From positions 45,316-84,802 of the forward strand of contig JACPAD010000003.1 in assembly GCA_016180955.1 (NCBI GenBank): DNA of 39,487 bases, in the 5' to 3' direction. The translations under genes and the position numbers were made by a program. Positions 15,081 through 24,702 of this stretch are shown piece after piece; position 1 is the stretch's first letter, and each line of letters begins with the position of its first letter. The notes under the pieces are model-generated. The model made no database searches and had not been told where the DNA came from. It saw only the letters and a program-made list of their open reading frames with translations. The DNA comes from Candidatus Zambryskiibacteriota bacterium (GTDB lineage Bacteria; Patescibacteriota; Minisyncoccia; Phycocordibacterales; Zambryskibacteraceae).

Positions 15081-16225
15081 TGGCAAAAGAGGAGGGTGAT
15101 ATTGCGTGGATTGGAGTGGCAGTTCTCCTTTTTGTTTTGATTATTATCACGACGCTTCCTTATTTTTTTAAAATCACTTACAGTGCTGAACCTATCAGCA
15201 GCGAAAATTTTCCAGCTTCGAGTGGATCAGAGCTAGTTACACATCTTCCAACACCAGATTCTCTCAAAGCTCTTTATATGACCGCATGCGTCGCGGCTAC
15301 TCCCAGCTGGCGAGAAGGTCTTACAGATCTCATTGACACGACGGAACTGAATTCGATAATCATAGATATTAAGGATTATTCCGGAAACATTTCTTTCGAA
15401 ACTAGCGCCAACTGTTACATCAAAGACCTCAAAGAATTCATTGGCGAACTTCATGAAGCGCGAATCTATGTCATTGGCCGGATTACGGTATTTCAAGATC
15501 CATATTACGCGAATCTCCATCCAGAACTTTCTGTACGTTCGAAGTCTAGCGGCGGAGTCTGGAAAGATTACAAGGGACTTTCCTTCATTGATGTCGGGGC
15601 CAGACCTTACTGGGATTATATTTTAGAAATCTCGAAGGAGGCCTATGAGCTTGGCTTCGATGAACTAAATTACGATTACGTGCGCTACCCGTCCGACGGC
15701 AACATGGAGGATGCGCAACTCTCTTGGACAGTCAGCACTTCTACTAAAGCAGAAATGCTAGAAAGTTTTTTCTCTTATCTTCGTGACCAACTCAAAGATA
15801 CGGGAGTAAAGACTTCTGTCGATCTTTTCGGTATGACTACTACTGTCGAGAGCGACATGAATATTGGCCAAATACTTGAACGTACTTTGCCGTACTTCGA
15901 CTTCGTATCTCCGATGGTCTATCCTTCGCATTATCCGCCGACTTGGAATGGTTTTGTGAATCCTGCTGAATACCCGTATGAGGTGGTAAAGATTTCCATA
16001 ACGAGAGCTATTGAACGTGAACAAGCCCTGAATATTTTGAATGGTTTAGCTACATCAACCCCATCCAAGTTTCGCCCATGGCTCCAAGATTTTAATCTTG
16101 GCGCTACCTACGATGCTTCAAAAGTTCGAGCGCAGATCCAAGCTACTTATGATACCGGCTTAACTAGCTGGATGCTCTGGAGTGCTGCTAATAAATATAC
16201 AGAGGAAGCATTGCTTCCAAATTGA
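15080..16225 (+). CDS. Membrane-anchored putative glycoside hydrolase (DUF4015 type)
   Basis: 381 residues: an N-terminal transmembrane anchor (about 10-30), then a TIM-barrel-like domain of the DUF4015 putative glycosyl hydrolase family. Typical segments are NSIIIDIKDYSG, IYVIGRITVFQDP, the acidic DELNYDYVRYPSDG strand end, VDLFGMT, FVSPMVYPSHY, and a C-terminal TSWMLWSAANKY. The domain would lie outside the cytoplasmic membrane. The substrate is unknown; with a surface-glycan locus nearby, glycan trimming is a reasonable guess only. Confidence 0.85.
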   Translation: MAKEEGDIAWIGVAVLLFVLIIITTLPYFFKITYSAEPISSENFPASSGSELVTHLPTPDSLKALYMTACVAATPSWREGLTDLIDTTELNSIIIDIKDYSGNISFETSANCYIKDLKEFIGELHEARIYVIGRITVFQDPYYANLHPELSVRSKSSGGVWKDYKGLSFIDVGARPYWDYILEISKEAYELGFDELNYDYVRYPSDGNMEDAQLSWTVSTSTKAEMLESFFSYLRDQLKDTGVKTSVDLFGMTTTVESDMNIGQILERTLPYFDFVSPMVYPSHYPPTWNGFVNPAEYPYEVVKISITRAIEREQALNILNGLATSTPSKFRPWLQDFNLGATYDASKVRAQIQATYDTGLTSWMLWSAANKYTEEALLPN

Positions 16226-16263
16226 CCTAATTATTCTAATCTCTAAATAAAGTCTAAAGAAAA

Positions 16264-16305
16264 AATCATACTAATTACTAGCGGTCGCTAGTAATTAGTA
16301 TGATT
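16264..16305 (+). terminator. 42-nt perfect palindrome, probable terminator
   Basis: Two 20-nt perfect arms (AATCATACTAATTACTAGCG and its complement) with a 2-nt loop, followed by GTGTTTATTT. It probably ends the glycosidase transcript, although the AT-rich stem and weak T-run are unusual. Confidence 0.6.
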
Positions 16306-16313
16306 GTGTTTAT

Positions 16314-16371
16314 TTGCAAGTGGAAAAATAATGTGATATAGTTTAAAAAGACAGTAATTCAGCTGCGGAGG
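16314..16371 (+). promoter_or_regulatory. Promoter and SD for the helical-repeat protein gene
   Basis: TTGCAA (16314-16319), 17 bp, TATAGT (16337-16342); GGAGG at 16367-16371 lies 4 nt before ATG 16376. Confidence 0.65.
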
Positions 16372-16375
16372 TTAT

Positions 16376-17068
16376 ATGACACTTTCAGAACTGATCTGGC
16401 AGCGCGGTTCAGCGCGAGAGATCATGCGAGAAGCGCGGGAGCGTTTTCGAGACAGTATCGGTTTACCTGCTGGGAAGCACGTAGCACTTGCGAGCGTACA
16501 TTACTCGCTCACGAAGCGCTACCTAGACCGGTGGTGGCAAATACCACTGGCCTGGTGGCATTCTTGGCGAGCCGTAATCCATGCCAGGAAGGCATACGCC
16601 ATGGGTGTCACTGACTACAATCAGGCGGACGTTGTCTCAAGAATCCTTTCCAAAGGGATTACCCGCGACCGCCGTCGGGCAATGGAAATTCTTCAGCAGG
16701 TGCTAAGCTATATACCCGCTTCAGAATCGGCGGAGTTACTCCCGCATGCGCGGGCACTCATGCTCTGCACGTTGGGAGAGCTTGAGTGGCGGAGAGGCAA
16801 CACGCACTTGGCGCGGAGAAATTACTACGACGCTCTGCAACTTGTGCCAGCAATCGAACAAGAACTCTCCGATGACCGAGAAAGGCAGCTGGTGCGGGTG
16901 CTTAAAGCGATCGTGTTCTTCTACCTCGACCACGGCGACAGCAACGATATCTACATGTTAGGTGTCGAGTTACTCAAGCGAACGCTCGAACTTACTCGCC
17001 GTGTTTCGAAGGATCAGGAAGAAAAAGTTCTCGCTGGCTGTCGGCGCCGCGGCATTAGCATCGAGTAG
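16376..17068 (+). CDS. Uncharacterised alpha-helical, TPR-like protein
   Basis: 230 residues, no signal peptide or clear membrane helix, rich in Arg, Glu and Trp. Helical repeat-like segments such as ALMLCTLGELEWRRGNTHLA, RRNYYDALQLVP resemble TPR units (about 130-165). The WWQIPLAWWHSW region (about 53-64) is notably aromatic. It is isolated between two strong hairpins with its own promoter and a GGAGG SD. The sequence is visibly more GC-rich than its neighbours, which suggests transfer or a different expression regime. Function is unknown. Confidence 0.75.
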   Translation: MTLSELIWQRGSAREIMREARERFRDSIGLPAGKHVALASVHYSLTKRYLDRWWQIPLAWWHSWRAVIHARKAYAMGVTDYNQADVVSRILSKGITRDRRRAMEILQQVLSYIPASESAELLPHARALMLCTLGELEWRRGNTHLARRNYYDALQLVPAIEQELSDDRERQLVRVLKAIVFFYLDHGDSNDIYMLGVELLKRTLELTRRVSKDQEEKVLAGCRRRGISIE

Positions 17069-17078
17069 GTAGGGCTCG

Positions 17079-17140
17079 GGCCGAAGCTGTCACGTGATCG
17101 CTGTGCGATTTTACGTGACAGCTTCGGCCTTTCCTGTTTT
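17079..17140 (+). terminator. Strong rho-independent terminator
   Basis: A 17-bp perfect stem (GGCCGAAGCTGTCACGT, 17079-17095, with 17113-17129) and an inner ATCGC/GCGAT hairpin, followed by TTTCCTGTTTTT. Confidence 0.9.
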
Positions 17141-17145
17141 TATTG

Positions 17146-17158
17146 TATAATTGAAAAA
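17146..17158 (+). promoter_or_regulatory. -10 box of a probably leaderless mRNA for the ATPase-glycan operon
   Basis: TATAAT (17146-17151) ends 7 nt before ATG 17159, just behind the preceding terminator; no SD. Confidence 0.6.
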
Positions 17159-18760
17159 ATGCCTGAAGATCCTAATAAAGTAACCTATTTCGCCGAGACA
17201 GACTCGCGGCATGACCATAAGAAGTTCGGTATTAAGAGCGCGGACCGCTCTAAGCATATCTATGTCATCGGTAAAACCGGCATGGGCAAATCAACCCTGC
17301 TTGAGAACATGGCCATTCAGGATATCCAAAGTGGCAATGGCATCGCCTTCATCGACCCGCACGGCGGCACGGCGGAGAAGCTCCTCGAGTACGTGCCGGA
17401 GGAGCGGATTAAGGATGTTATCTATTTTGCTCCCTTCGACATGGATTATCCGGTGGCCTTTAACATCATGGAAGATGTGGGTGCCACCAAGCGCCATCTA
17501 GTCGTCAACGGTCTTATGTCAGTGTTCGAAAAAATCTGGGAAGACGCTTGGAGTGCCCGCATGGCCTACATTTTACAAAATACCCTGCTTGCTCTCCTCG
17601 AATATCCCGACGCCACGCTTCTGGCAGTCAACAGAATGTATACCGACAAAGAATTCAGAAACAAAGTGGTCGAGAACGTCACCGACATCTCCGTCAAAAG
17701 CTTCTGGGTCGACGAATACGCCAAGTATACCGACAAGTATGCTCAGGAAGCGACACCCGCTATTCAAAACAAGGTCGGTCAGTTTGCTGGCAATCCCTTG
17801 ATTCGAAATATTATCGGTCAATCAAAATCGAGTTTCGATCTAAGAAAGGTCATGGACGAGAAGAAGATAATGATAGTCAATCTCTCAAAGGGCCGAGTCG
17901 GCGAGGGTAATGCCCACCTTTTGGGCTCGATGCTGATCACCAAGCTATATTTGGCTGCCATGAGTCGCGCCGACGAAAGTGCCATCTCGCTCTCCAAGCT
18001 CCCGCAATTTTATCTCTTCGTGGATGAGTTCCAATCTTTTGCCGACAAATCTTTCGCCGAAATTCTCTCTGAGGCTAGGAAGTACAAGTTGAATCTTACT
18101 ATGGCTCATCAGTATATCGAGCAGATGGAAGAAGAAGTGAGGGATGCCGTCTTCGGCAACGTCGGCACCATGATCACTTTCCGCGTTGGCGCCTACGACG
18201 CCGAAGTACTGGAAAAAGAATTCGCTCCGACTTTTACTGCTGAAGATTTGGTCAACTTAGGCCTGCGCCAGATTTATCTTAAGCTGATGATTGACTCAGT
18301 GACCTCACAGCCCTTCTCGGCCACGACCTTGCCACCCATTGCCGTGCCGGCCGTCTCTTATGTTGAAGAAATTCTCGCCAATTCTCGAAGGACTTATGCC
18401 CGGCCAAAAAGCGTGGTAGAGAAAGCGATTACCGATTGGCATGGCTCCACCACCGACACTAGAAATATTATCGCCGCCAAGCCTAAGCCTATAGTTCCAC
18501 CTCCTCCAAAAATTTCTCTAGAGAGCCTCAAGAATAAAAACAATAACCAGAGGAAGCCCGATGTGAAAAATGTCTCCGCTCTGCGCGATGCGCTGAAGTC
18601 AGTGATGGGGAATCAGCCAAAGGAGAATGCCCAAGCTCCAATGCCCAATGTCCAACCTATCTTGCCGAGTCAAGGCGGGTCAAATCCAAAGCCACAAAGC
18701 CCCAAACCTCAAAATGGTCCAAGTCCGGAAGAGTTGAAAAAGCTGCTCGGAGTAGAATGA
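17159..18760 (+). CDS. TraG/VirD4-like or HerA-like membrane-free ATPase
   Basis: 533 residues. Walker A GKTGMGKST (38-46), IAFIDPHGG (61-69), and Walker B FYLFVDEF (283-290) followed by QSFADKSFAEILSEARKY, the TraM-recognition type region of conjugative coupling ATPases. There is no N-terminal membrane segment, unlike VirD4. The last 100 residues or so are Pro/Gln/Asn-rich and low in complexity. Such proteins pump DNA or protein; in CPR they occur without full conjugation loci and no other secretion genes are present here. The gene ends in a 4-nt overlap with the epimerase, tying it to the glycan operon. The transport substrate is unknown. Confidence 0.85.
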   Translation: MPEDPNKVTYFAETDSRHDHKKFGIKSADRSKHIYVIGKTGMGKSTLLENMAIQDIQSGNGIAFIDPHGGTAEKLLEYVPEERIKDVIYFAPFDMDYPVAFNIMEDVGATKRHLVVNGLMSVFEKIWEDAWSARMAYILQNTLLALLEYPDATLLAVNRMYTDKEFRNKVVENVTDISVKSFWVDEYAKYTDKYAQEATPAIQNKVGQFAGNPLIRNIIGQSKSSFDLRKVMDEKKIMIVNLSKGRVGEGNAHLLGSMLITKLYLAAMSRADESAISLSKLPQFYLFVDEFQSFADKSFAEILSEARKYKLNLTMAHQYIEQMEEEVRDAVFGNVGTMITFRVGAYDAEVLEKEFAPTFTAEDLVNLGLRQIYLKLMIDSVTSQPFSATTLPPIAVPAVSYVEEILANSRRTYARPKSVVEKAITDWHGSTTDTRNIIAAKPKPIVPPPPKISLESLKNKNNNQRKPDVKNVSALRDALKSVMGNQPKENAQAPMPNVQPILPSQGGSNPKPQSPKPQNGPSPEELKKLLGVE

Positions 18761-19635
18761 TAGACTTAAAGGAAAAAAGAACCATATTGGTGACAGGCGG
18801 AGCCGGATTTATCGGCTCGCATCTTTGTGAAAAGCTTGTTTCTCTTGGCCACATGGTCATTTCTCTCGATGACTACTCGACTGGTTCGGAGAAGAATCAC
18901 GTGGCGGAACCGCAATATCGGCGAGGGCATACAACAGAAATAGAGAAACGTATTCCGGAAACAGTCGATCTGGTTTTCCACCTTGGAGAGTATTCGCGCA
19001 CCTCGCAAAGCTTCAAAGACCTTCCAAGGGTCTGGCACTCCAATATGGACGGTACTTTTGCCGTGCTTGAGTACTGTCGACTGCGCAAGGTGCCGATAGT
19101 ATACGCCGGCTCAAGCACCAAGTTTGGGGATGATAATACCGGCTATCTGCAGTCCCCGTACGCCTGGACCAAAACCCACAATACGGGGCTCCTGGCACGC
19201 TACGGAGAGTGGTTCTCTCTTCCGTACGTCATAACTTATTTTTACAACGTCTATGGCGGCCGGGAATCAAGCGATCCGGAATACGGAACCCTAATCGCTA
19301 TTTACAAAAAACTTTATCAAGAAGGAGCAAGAACTATTCCAGTGGTTAAACCGGGTACTCAAGAGCGCAACTTTACCCACGTTGATGATATCGTGGAAGG
19401 ACTGATACGTGCAGCAGAGAAGGGAAGTGGGGACGGATATTGTTTCGGCTCGCCGGAAGTTTTTACGATAGAAGCTGTGGCCAAGATGTTTGGTAATGAA
19501 ATTAAGTATCTCCCTTACCGGCCGGGGGACAGAATGCGGGCCAGTATCGATTTGAGCAAAACAGAGAAAAAGTTAGGCTGGAAAGCAACTCGTCATCTTG
19601 CGGATTATATAGCCGAGATAAAAGCCCATGCCTAA
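18757..19635 (+). CDS. NAD-dependent nucleotide-sugar epimerase/dehydratase (extended SDR)
   Basis: 292 residues. NAD-binding TGGAGFIGSH (13-22), AGSSTKFG (117-124) and the catalytic YxxxK (Y135, K139 in SPYAWTKT). It resembles UDP-glucose 4-epimerase-like enzymes, converting nucleotide sugars for the glycosyltransferases downstream; the exact reaction cannot be told. It starts by a 4-nt overlap with the ATPase gene and overlaps the next gene by 8 nt. Confidence 0.9.
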   Translation: MIDLKEKRTILVTGGAGFIGSHLCEKLVSLGHMVISLDDYSTGSEKNHVAEPQYRRGHTTEIEKRIPETVDLVFHLGEYSRTSQSFKDLPRVWHSNMDGTFAVLEYCRLRKVPIVYAGSSTKFGDDNTGYLQSPYAWTKTHNTGLLARYGEWFSLPYVITYFYNVYGGRESSDPEYGTLIAIYKKLYQEGARTIPVVKPGTQERNFTHVDDIVEGLIRAAEKGSGDGYCFGSPEVFTIEAVAKMFGNEIKYLPYRPGDRMRASIDLSKTEKKLGWKATRHLADYIAEIKAHA

Positions 19636-20731
19636 GAAAGTTCTCATTTTTTCTCTGTCATATTTCCCGATGAGCGGCGGCGCGGAAGTGGCGCTCAAAG
19701 AAATCACGTCACGAATTTCCGCGAATAAGAGCGAGTTTGATATGGTTACGATGAGGTTTGATAAATCCCATCTAAAATTTGAAAAGCTCGGCAATATAAA
19801 TATTTACAGAATAAGCGGGGGCTCTGGCTATTTGAGCAAAATTCTTTTTATACCGCAAGCTACATTTTTTGCGTTAAGGAGAAAATACGATTTCTACTGG
19901 GCAATGATGACCTATATGCTTTTCCCAGTCGTACTTCTGCGTCTTCTCGGCAAAAAGATTCCTTATTTACTCACTCTTCAGGATGGAGATCCATATGAGC
20001 ATGTTTTTGCCAGATTACGCATCTTGCCATTCTTGCCGATGCTTATATACGGCTTTCGTCATGCCAGTAAAATTCAGGCCATCTCAAATTTTCTAGCCGA
20101 GTGGGCGAAACAAATGGGGTATAGAGGGGAAGTGGAAGTTATACCTAATGGGGTTGATATCAAGAAATTTGAAATTCAGGACTTAAGATTTAAGAATGAA
20201 GACGAAGTCGTGCTGATTACAACTTCCAGATTGGTGAAGAAAAACGGGGTTGGCGACGTGATTGAAGCCATGAAGTTTCTGCCGGAGAATGTTAAGTTCA
20301 GGATCCTCGGCACTGGCCCGCTCGAGAAAGGTTTGAAGCTAAAAGTTAACAGTTTACAGCTTCAACATAAAGTCGAATTTCTGGGAGAAATTCCACACTT
20401 TGATATATCAAAGTGCTTGCACGAAGCTGATATTTTCATCCGGCCTTCGCTCTCGGAAGGACAGGGTATCTCATTCCTAGAAGGTATGGCCGCCGGACTG
20501 CCGGTTATCGCTACACCAGTCGGTGGTATACCTGATTTTCTCAAAGACGGGGAAACCGGAATCTTTTGTGAACCGAACAATCCCGCAAGCATTGCTAGGG
20601 CGGTACAACGGCTCATCGCTGACGAGCCGTTAAAAAAAAGGATTGTCGACAATGCTTCGCGCATGGTCAGAGAGAAATATGACTGGGATTTGATTGCTCA
20701 AGAAATGAAGAGTAGGGTATTTAACATATGA
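19628..20731 (+). CDS. GT4 family glycosyltransferase
   Basis: 367 residues with the GT-B two-domain form. FPMSGGAEVALKEI near the N-terminus is the usual glycine-rich acceptor-domain loop, VIPNGVDIKKF the hinge, and PSLSEGQGISFLEGMAAGLP the nucleotide-sugar binding region with the E-x7-E pattern. It probably adds one sugar to a lipid-linked glycan on the cytoplasmic side. Linked by overlaps on both sides. Confidence 0.92.
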   Translation: MPKKVLIFSLSYFPMSGGAEVALKEITSRISANKSEFDMVTMRFDKSHLKFEKLGNINIYRISGGSGYLSKILFIPQATFFALRRKYDFYWAMMTYMLFPVVLLRLLGKKIPYLLTLQDGDPYEHVFARLRILPFLPMLIYGFRHASKIQAISNFLAEWAKQMGYRGEVEVIPNGVDIKKFEIQDLRFKNEDEVVLITTSRLVKKNGVGDVIEAMKFLPENVKFRILGTGPLEKGLKLKVNSLQLQHKVEFLGEIPHFDISKCLHEADIFIRPSLSEGQGISFLEGMAAGLPVIATPVGGIPDFLKDGETGIFCEPNNPASIARAVQRLIADEPLKKRIVDNASRMVREKYDWDLIAQEMKSRVFNI

Positions 20732-21789
20732 AGGTTTTAATCGCTGCGGGAATCTATCCACCCGATGCCGGCGGTCCGGCTATCCACGCCAAGGCGCAAT
20801 TTGAAGGATTTCCAAAATTCGGAATTAAAACCGGTTTAGTGACGTTTGCTCATTATCGTAAGTGGCCTATGGGAGTCAGGCATTTTTTGTATTTTCTCGC
20901 CTTACTCGCCAGAGTTTCCGGGTACGACCTGGTCTACGCGCATGATGCGCTGGGCACAGGTATACCGGCACTCATGGCTGCAAAAATTTTCGGCAAGAAA
21001 TTTATGGTACGTATCGGCGGGGATATTGCATGGGAAAGCGAATCTTTAAAGTCGCGTCTTTCAATGAAAGAGTGGTATGAGAAAGGCGAGTATCTGAAAA
21101 GCCTCAGATTCAAACTCTCCCGATGGCTTATGAGGCATGCTGATATTATCGCTACTACATCTCCAATAATGAATGATCTCTATGCTACTTATTATGGGAT
21201 TTCTAGAGATAAGATTAAGCTCTTGCCAAATCCCGTGTCAGAAACTCCTCAGTACTCTGTTTCAAAGGGTAACACCATTATTTTCGCCAGTCGTCTTACA
21301 GCTTATAAAAATCTCTCATTTGTTCTTAAAGTATTAGCTGAAATATTTCCAAATGAGCCGGCACTCAAACTTATGATAATGGGCGATGGGCCGGAGAAAA
21401 GGAATCTCGAGAAGCTTGCGTATGATTTAGGAATACAAAATAATGTCATCTTTACCGGCGCTGTTTCTCTTGATGAGGTGCTGAAGAGAACGGCGGCATG
21501 TCTTTTTGTCATTGCTCCGGCGCTGACCGAGTTCAACCCCAACTACGTTTTGCAGGGTGTCAGTTTTGGCAAACCCTTTCTTATAAGCCGGGAACATGGT
21601 TTACCATTCGCCGTACCGGATAGTCTCACTTTTAACCCCCGAAATGTCCACGAACTAAAAGAGAAGATAGTATCCCTTCTGGAACCAGCTCATTACGCTC
21701 GGATGTCTCAAGAAGCACGGAATATAGGATTTAAAATGTCATGGGATGATAACCTGAAGATGAATAAAGAGCTTATAATGTCGCTATGA
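20728..21789 (+). CDS. GT4 family glycosyltransferase
   Basis: 353 residues. YPPDAGGPAIHAK at the N-terminus, MVRIGGDIAWE, and a second domain beginning TIIFASRLTAYKNLSFVLK. The donor site is divergent: EFNPNYVLQGVSFGKP stands where ExFGxxxxE is usual, so the second Glu is absent. ATGA overlaps join it to both neighbours. Confidence 0.9.
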   Translation: MKVLIAAGIYPPDAGGPAIHAKAQFEGFPKFGIKTGLVTFAHYRKWPMGVRHFLYFLALLARVSGYDLVYAHDALGTGIPALMAAKIFGKKFMVRIGGDIAWESESLKSRLSMKEWYEKGEYLKSLRFKLSRWLMRHADIIATTSPIMNDLYATYYGISRDKIKLLPNPVSETPQYSVSKGNTIIFASRLTAYKNLSFVLKVLAEIFPNEPALKLMIMGDGPEKRNLEKLAYDLGIQNNVIFTGAVSLDEVLKRTAACLFVIAPALTEFNPNYVLQGVSFGKPFLISREHGLPFAVPDSLTFNPRNVHELKEKIVSLLEPAHYARMSQEARNIGFKMSWDDNLKMNKELIMSL

Positions 21790-22952
21790 ACACGCGAGAA
21801 TTAAAGGTCTTAATGATATCAAGCGATAGAAATATATTAGTTTCTGGAAGCGCAGTTTCGGAGCGGATGAAAGAGTACGGCGCGCTTGTCGAAGAGCTCC
21901 ATATCGTGCTTCTTTCTGATAGCTCTTACAAGCTCAAGGATGTACAGTTGTCTCCGAATGTTTGGGTTTATCCGACCAATTCTTCATTTAAATTTTCCCG
22001 CCCTCTGGATGCCGTGCGCATCGGCAAGAAAGTTGTCTTCGAGAAGAAGTTCGTGCGCGGTAAGGGAGTCATTACCGCTCAGGATCCATTTGAATGTGGC
22101 TGGGCAGCTATGAAGATCAAGAGAAAGTGGAGACTCCCTCTTGAAATCCAGCTCCACACCGACCCGTTCTCCCCGTATTTTTCCGGATTCCAGAACAAAG
22201 TGCGCAAGTTTTTCGCAAGAACCGTTCTTGCGAAAGCTGATAGCGTGAGGGCAGTATCGGAAAATCTTAAATCCAGAATCTTAAATCTTAAATCCAATGC
22301 CGATATTTCTGTTCTCCCCATTTATGTTGATAAAGAAAAAATCGAAAATGCACCAATCAAATTTGATCTTCACGCGCGATATCCTTGGCGCTTTATCGTT
22401 CTTACGGTAGCACGCTTAGCTCCGGAGAAGAATCTTAATCTGGCGATGCGGGCGCTCGCCTTAGCCAGACAAAAATTCCCCGATATCGGACTTGTTGTTG
22501 TCGGTAACGGCTCTGAAGAAAGCCACCTTAAGTCATTGGTTAAAAAGTTGAAGTTAGAAGGAGCGGTAGAGTTTGCCGGCTGGCAGGACAATCTCACTTC
22601 TTTTTACAAAACCGCCAACGTCTTCATTCAAACCTCTTTGTTTGAGGGCTATGGTCTGTCACTTGTAGAGGCTGGCCTTTCAGGACTGCCAGTAGTGACT
22701 ACGCCAGTTGGTATTGCTCTTGAGCTTGAGCATGGCAAGGATGCCTACATTTATCCCCTCGACTCCGCTCGGGACAAGCCGGCAGAACTTTTCGCCGACG
22801 GGATAGTGGAACTAATTGAAAGTAACCAAAAGCGCGAGAATTTGAAAATGAATCTGAAAAGAACCCTCGAATCCAAGCTTTTGTCTAAAGAAGAATATTT
22901 AACTCATCTTAAGGTTAACTGGGAAGAAACTGCTAAAAAAGTCAAAGTATGA
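21786..22952 (+). CDS. GT4 family glycosyltransferase
   Basis: 388 residues. The acceptor domain includes QDPFECGW and IQLHTDPFSPYF; the donor domain has TVARLAPEKNLNLAM and QTSLFEGYGLSLVEAGLSGLP, with the E-x7-E motif intact. Linked to its neighbours by ATGA overlaps. Acceptor and donor are unknown. Confidence 0.92.
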   Translation: MNTRELKVLMISSDRNILVSGSAVSERMKEYGALVEELHIVLLSDSSYKLKDVQLSPNVWVYPTNSSFKFSRPLDAVRIGKKVVFEKKFVRGKGVITAQDPFECGWAAMKIKRKWRLPLEIQLHTDPFSPYFSGFQNKVRKFFARTVLAKADSVRAVSENLKSRILNLKSNADISVLPIYVDKEKIENAPIKFDLHARYPWRFIVLTVARLAPEKNLNLAMRALALARQKFPDIGLVVVGNGSEESHLKSLVKKLKLEGAVEFAGWQDNLTSFYKTANVFIQTSLFEGYGLSLVEAGLSGLPVVTTPVGIALELEHGKDAYIYPLDSARDKPAELFADGIVELIESNQKRENLKMNLKRTLESKLLSKEEYLTHLKVNWEETAKKVKV

Positions 22953-23830
22953 AGCTTTTAATCATTACTCAAAAAATGGCTAAAAATGACCCTATTTTGG
23001 GTTTCTTCCACCGCTGGTTGGAAGAATTTGCCAAAAATTTCGAAAAAGTGACAGTGATTTGTCTTGAGAAAGGAGAGTTTAATTTACCGACGGTAAAAGT
23101 GTTATCTCTAGGCAAAGAGTCTGGAGAGTCAAAAATAAAATATCTCTGGAATTTTTATAAATATATCTGGCACGAAAGAAAAAATTACGACGCAGTTTTT
23201 GTGCATATGAACCAGGAGTACGTCTTACTTGGATGGAAGTTTTGGAAGCTTTGGGGTAAGAAGATATACTTGTGGCGCAATCATGCCAAAGGAAATATTT
23301 TTACCGATCTGGCAGTTCTTTTATCTCACAAGGTATTTTGCACTTCGCCTAGTTCTTACACAGCGCGATTCAAGAAGACTACCCTGATGCCTGTTGGCGT
23401 TGACACTGATTTTTTCAAACCCAATCCATCCGTTCCCAAGATTCCGAATTCAGTCCTTTTTCTAGGCCGCATCACGCCGGTAAAAAGAGTCTTAGAGTTC
23501 ATTAACTGGGTTAAAGGTACTCAATACCAAGCAACTATTGCCGGCCCTGTTTTGTCGGAGGATAGGGAATATGGAGAACAGGTCAAGCGGAATCTTACGG
23601 ATAAAATTAAATTCATCGGTCCGGTTACTCGAGAAGAGGCTTTAAAGCTCTATCAGACACACGAACTCTATGTGAATAAAACTCCGGCAGGCAGCTTCGA
23701 CAAAACCATCTTTGAAGCAGTTGCCTGTGGAATGAAGCTCATGGTGGATAATCCAGATGCTCAAAACGTCAATGTCGAGGGGCATAGTCTAAAGAGGCTG
23801 ATGCAGGGATTGACTGAAGAAATACGATGA
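22949..23830 (+). CDS. Short GT4-like glycosyltransferase
   Basis: 293 residues, shorter than typical GT4 proteins. The N-terminal domain starts MKLLIITQKMAKNDPILGFF; the C-terminal domain is compact with FLGRITPVKRVLEFI and ends soon after FDKTIFEAVACGMKLMV. The final helices that normally fold back on the first domain seem reduced. Flanked by 4-nt overlaps. Confidence 0.85.
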   Translation: MKLLIITQKMAKNDPILGFFHRWLEEFAKNFEKVTVICLEKGEFNLPTVKVLSLGKESGESKIKYLWNFYKYIWHERKNYDAVFVHMNQEYVLLGWKFWKLWGKKIYLWRNHAKGNIFTDLAVLLSHKVFCTSPSSYTARFKKTTLMPVGVDTDFFKPNPSVPKIPNSVLFLGRITPVKRVLEFINWVKGTQYQATIAGPVLSEDREYGEQVKRNLTDKIKFIGPVTREEALKLYQTHELYVNKTPAGSFDKTIFEAVACGMKLMVDNPDAQNVNVEGHSLKRLMQGLTEEIR

Positions 23831-24702
23831 AGAAAAGCACTTCGATACATGCTCTTAATGCTGATAAAGGTTTAAGTAAGTTTCAGAAGCTTTTGTATCT
23901 CTTACTCAACTGGGTAAATAACCTGTTTCCTTATTACCATGTTGATCGGCGCATAAGGTTCGAACGTCTGAAATTACCAAACTGGCAAAAAGAATGGGAG
24001 AAAACTTATCCCGACAGTTCCGCGGCACGCAAGCTCTCGGATTTGTTCTGGCGCACACTGCCGTGGCAGAAAATAAGAGACGAACTTGGCGAGATTCACG
24101 TCTTCGATACCGGTTGCGGGCAAGGCAACTACAGCTTACGTCTTTGGAGCGGTATTAAAAGCTATACCGGACTTGATACCAAAAAGCATCCCAATTGGGA
24201 TGTGCTTAAGAAAGAGCACCCGAACTTCCGCTTCATCGAGTCCAGTTCAAACAACATTTTGCCTCTTATCCCGCCTGAGACAAATCTTTTCATTACCCAG
24301 TCAGCCATAGAACATTTCGACGAGGACCTTTTATTTTTTGAGCAGATTTGTGAATACATTAAAAAAAGAAATAAGCCTGTCATGCAAGTCCACCTTTTCC
24401 CGGCCGCAGCCACTCTGCCGCTTTACCTCTTTCATGGCTTACGGCAATATACTCCGCGCACTATCTCGAAGGTCACTCGGCTGTTTGGCAATGCAGAACT
24501 CTCTCTCTATGGTCTTGGTGGCAGCGCTTCGAAGAAGTTGCAATTCAAGTATTTCACTTGGCCGGTTTTGATCACCAGAAGATATCCCGGACCCACTTTT
24601 GATGTAAATATTTATGAGCCGGCGTTAAGGAAAGCAATAGAGTATGATATATTGCATCCTTCAAGGTCGCCCTTATTCTGGGCGCTTATTATCAAATCAT
24701 GA
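23827..24702 (+). CDS. SAM-dependent class I methyltransferase
   Basis: 291 residues. Motif I is VFDTGCGQGNYSLRL and motif II YTGLDTK; SAIEHF follows in the position where SAM methyltransferases have motif IV. A long N-terminal helical part precedes it. It probably methylates a sugar of the glycan; a protein or lipid substrate cannot be excluded. Within the overlapping operon. Confidence 0.85.
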   Translation: MKKSTSIHALNADKGLSKFQKLLYLLLNWVNNLFPYYHVDRRIRFERLKLPNWQKEWEKTYPDSSAARKLSDLFWRTLPWQKIRDELGEIHVFDTGCGQGNYSLRLWSGIKSYTGLDTKKHPNWDVLKKEHPNFRFIESSSNNILPLIPPETNLFITQSAIEHFDEDLLFFEQICEYIKKRNKPVMQVHLFPAAATLPLYLFHGLRQYTPRTISKVTRLFGNAELSLYGLGGSASKKLQFKYFTWPVLITRRYPGPTFDVNIYEPALRKAIEYDILHPSRSPLFWALIIKS

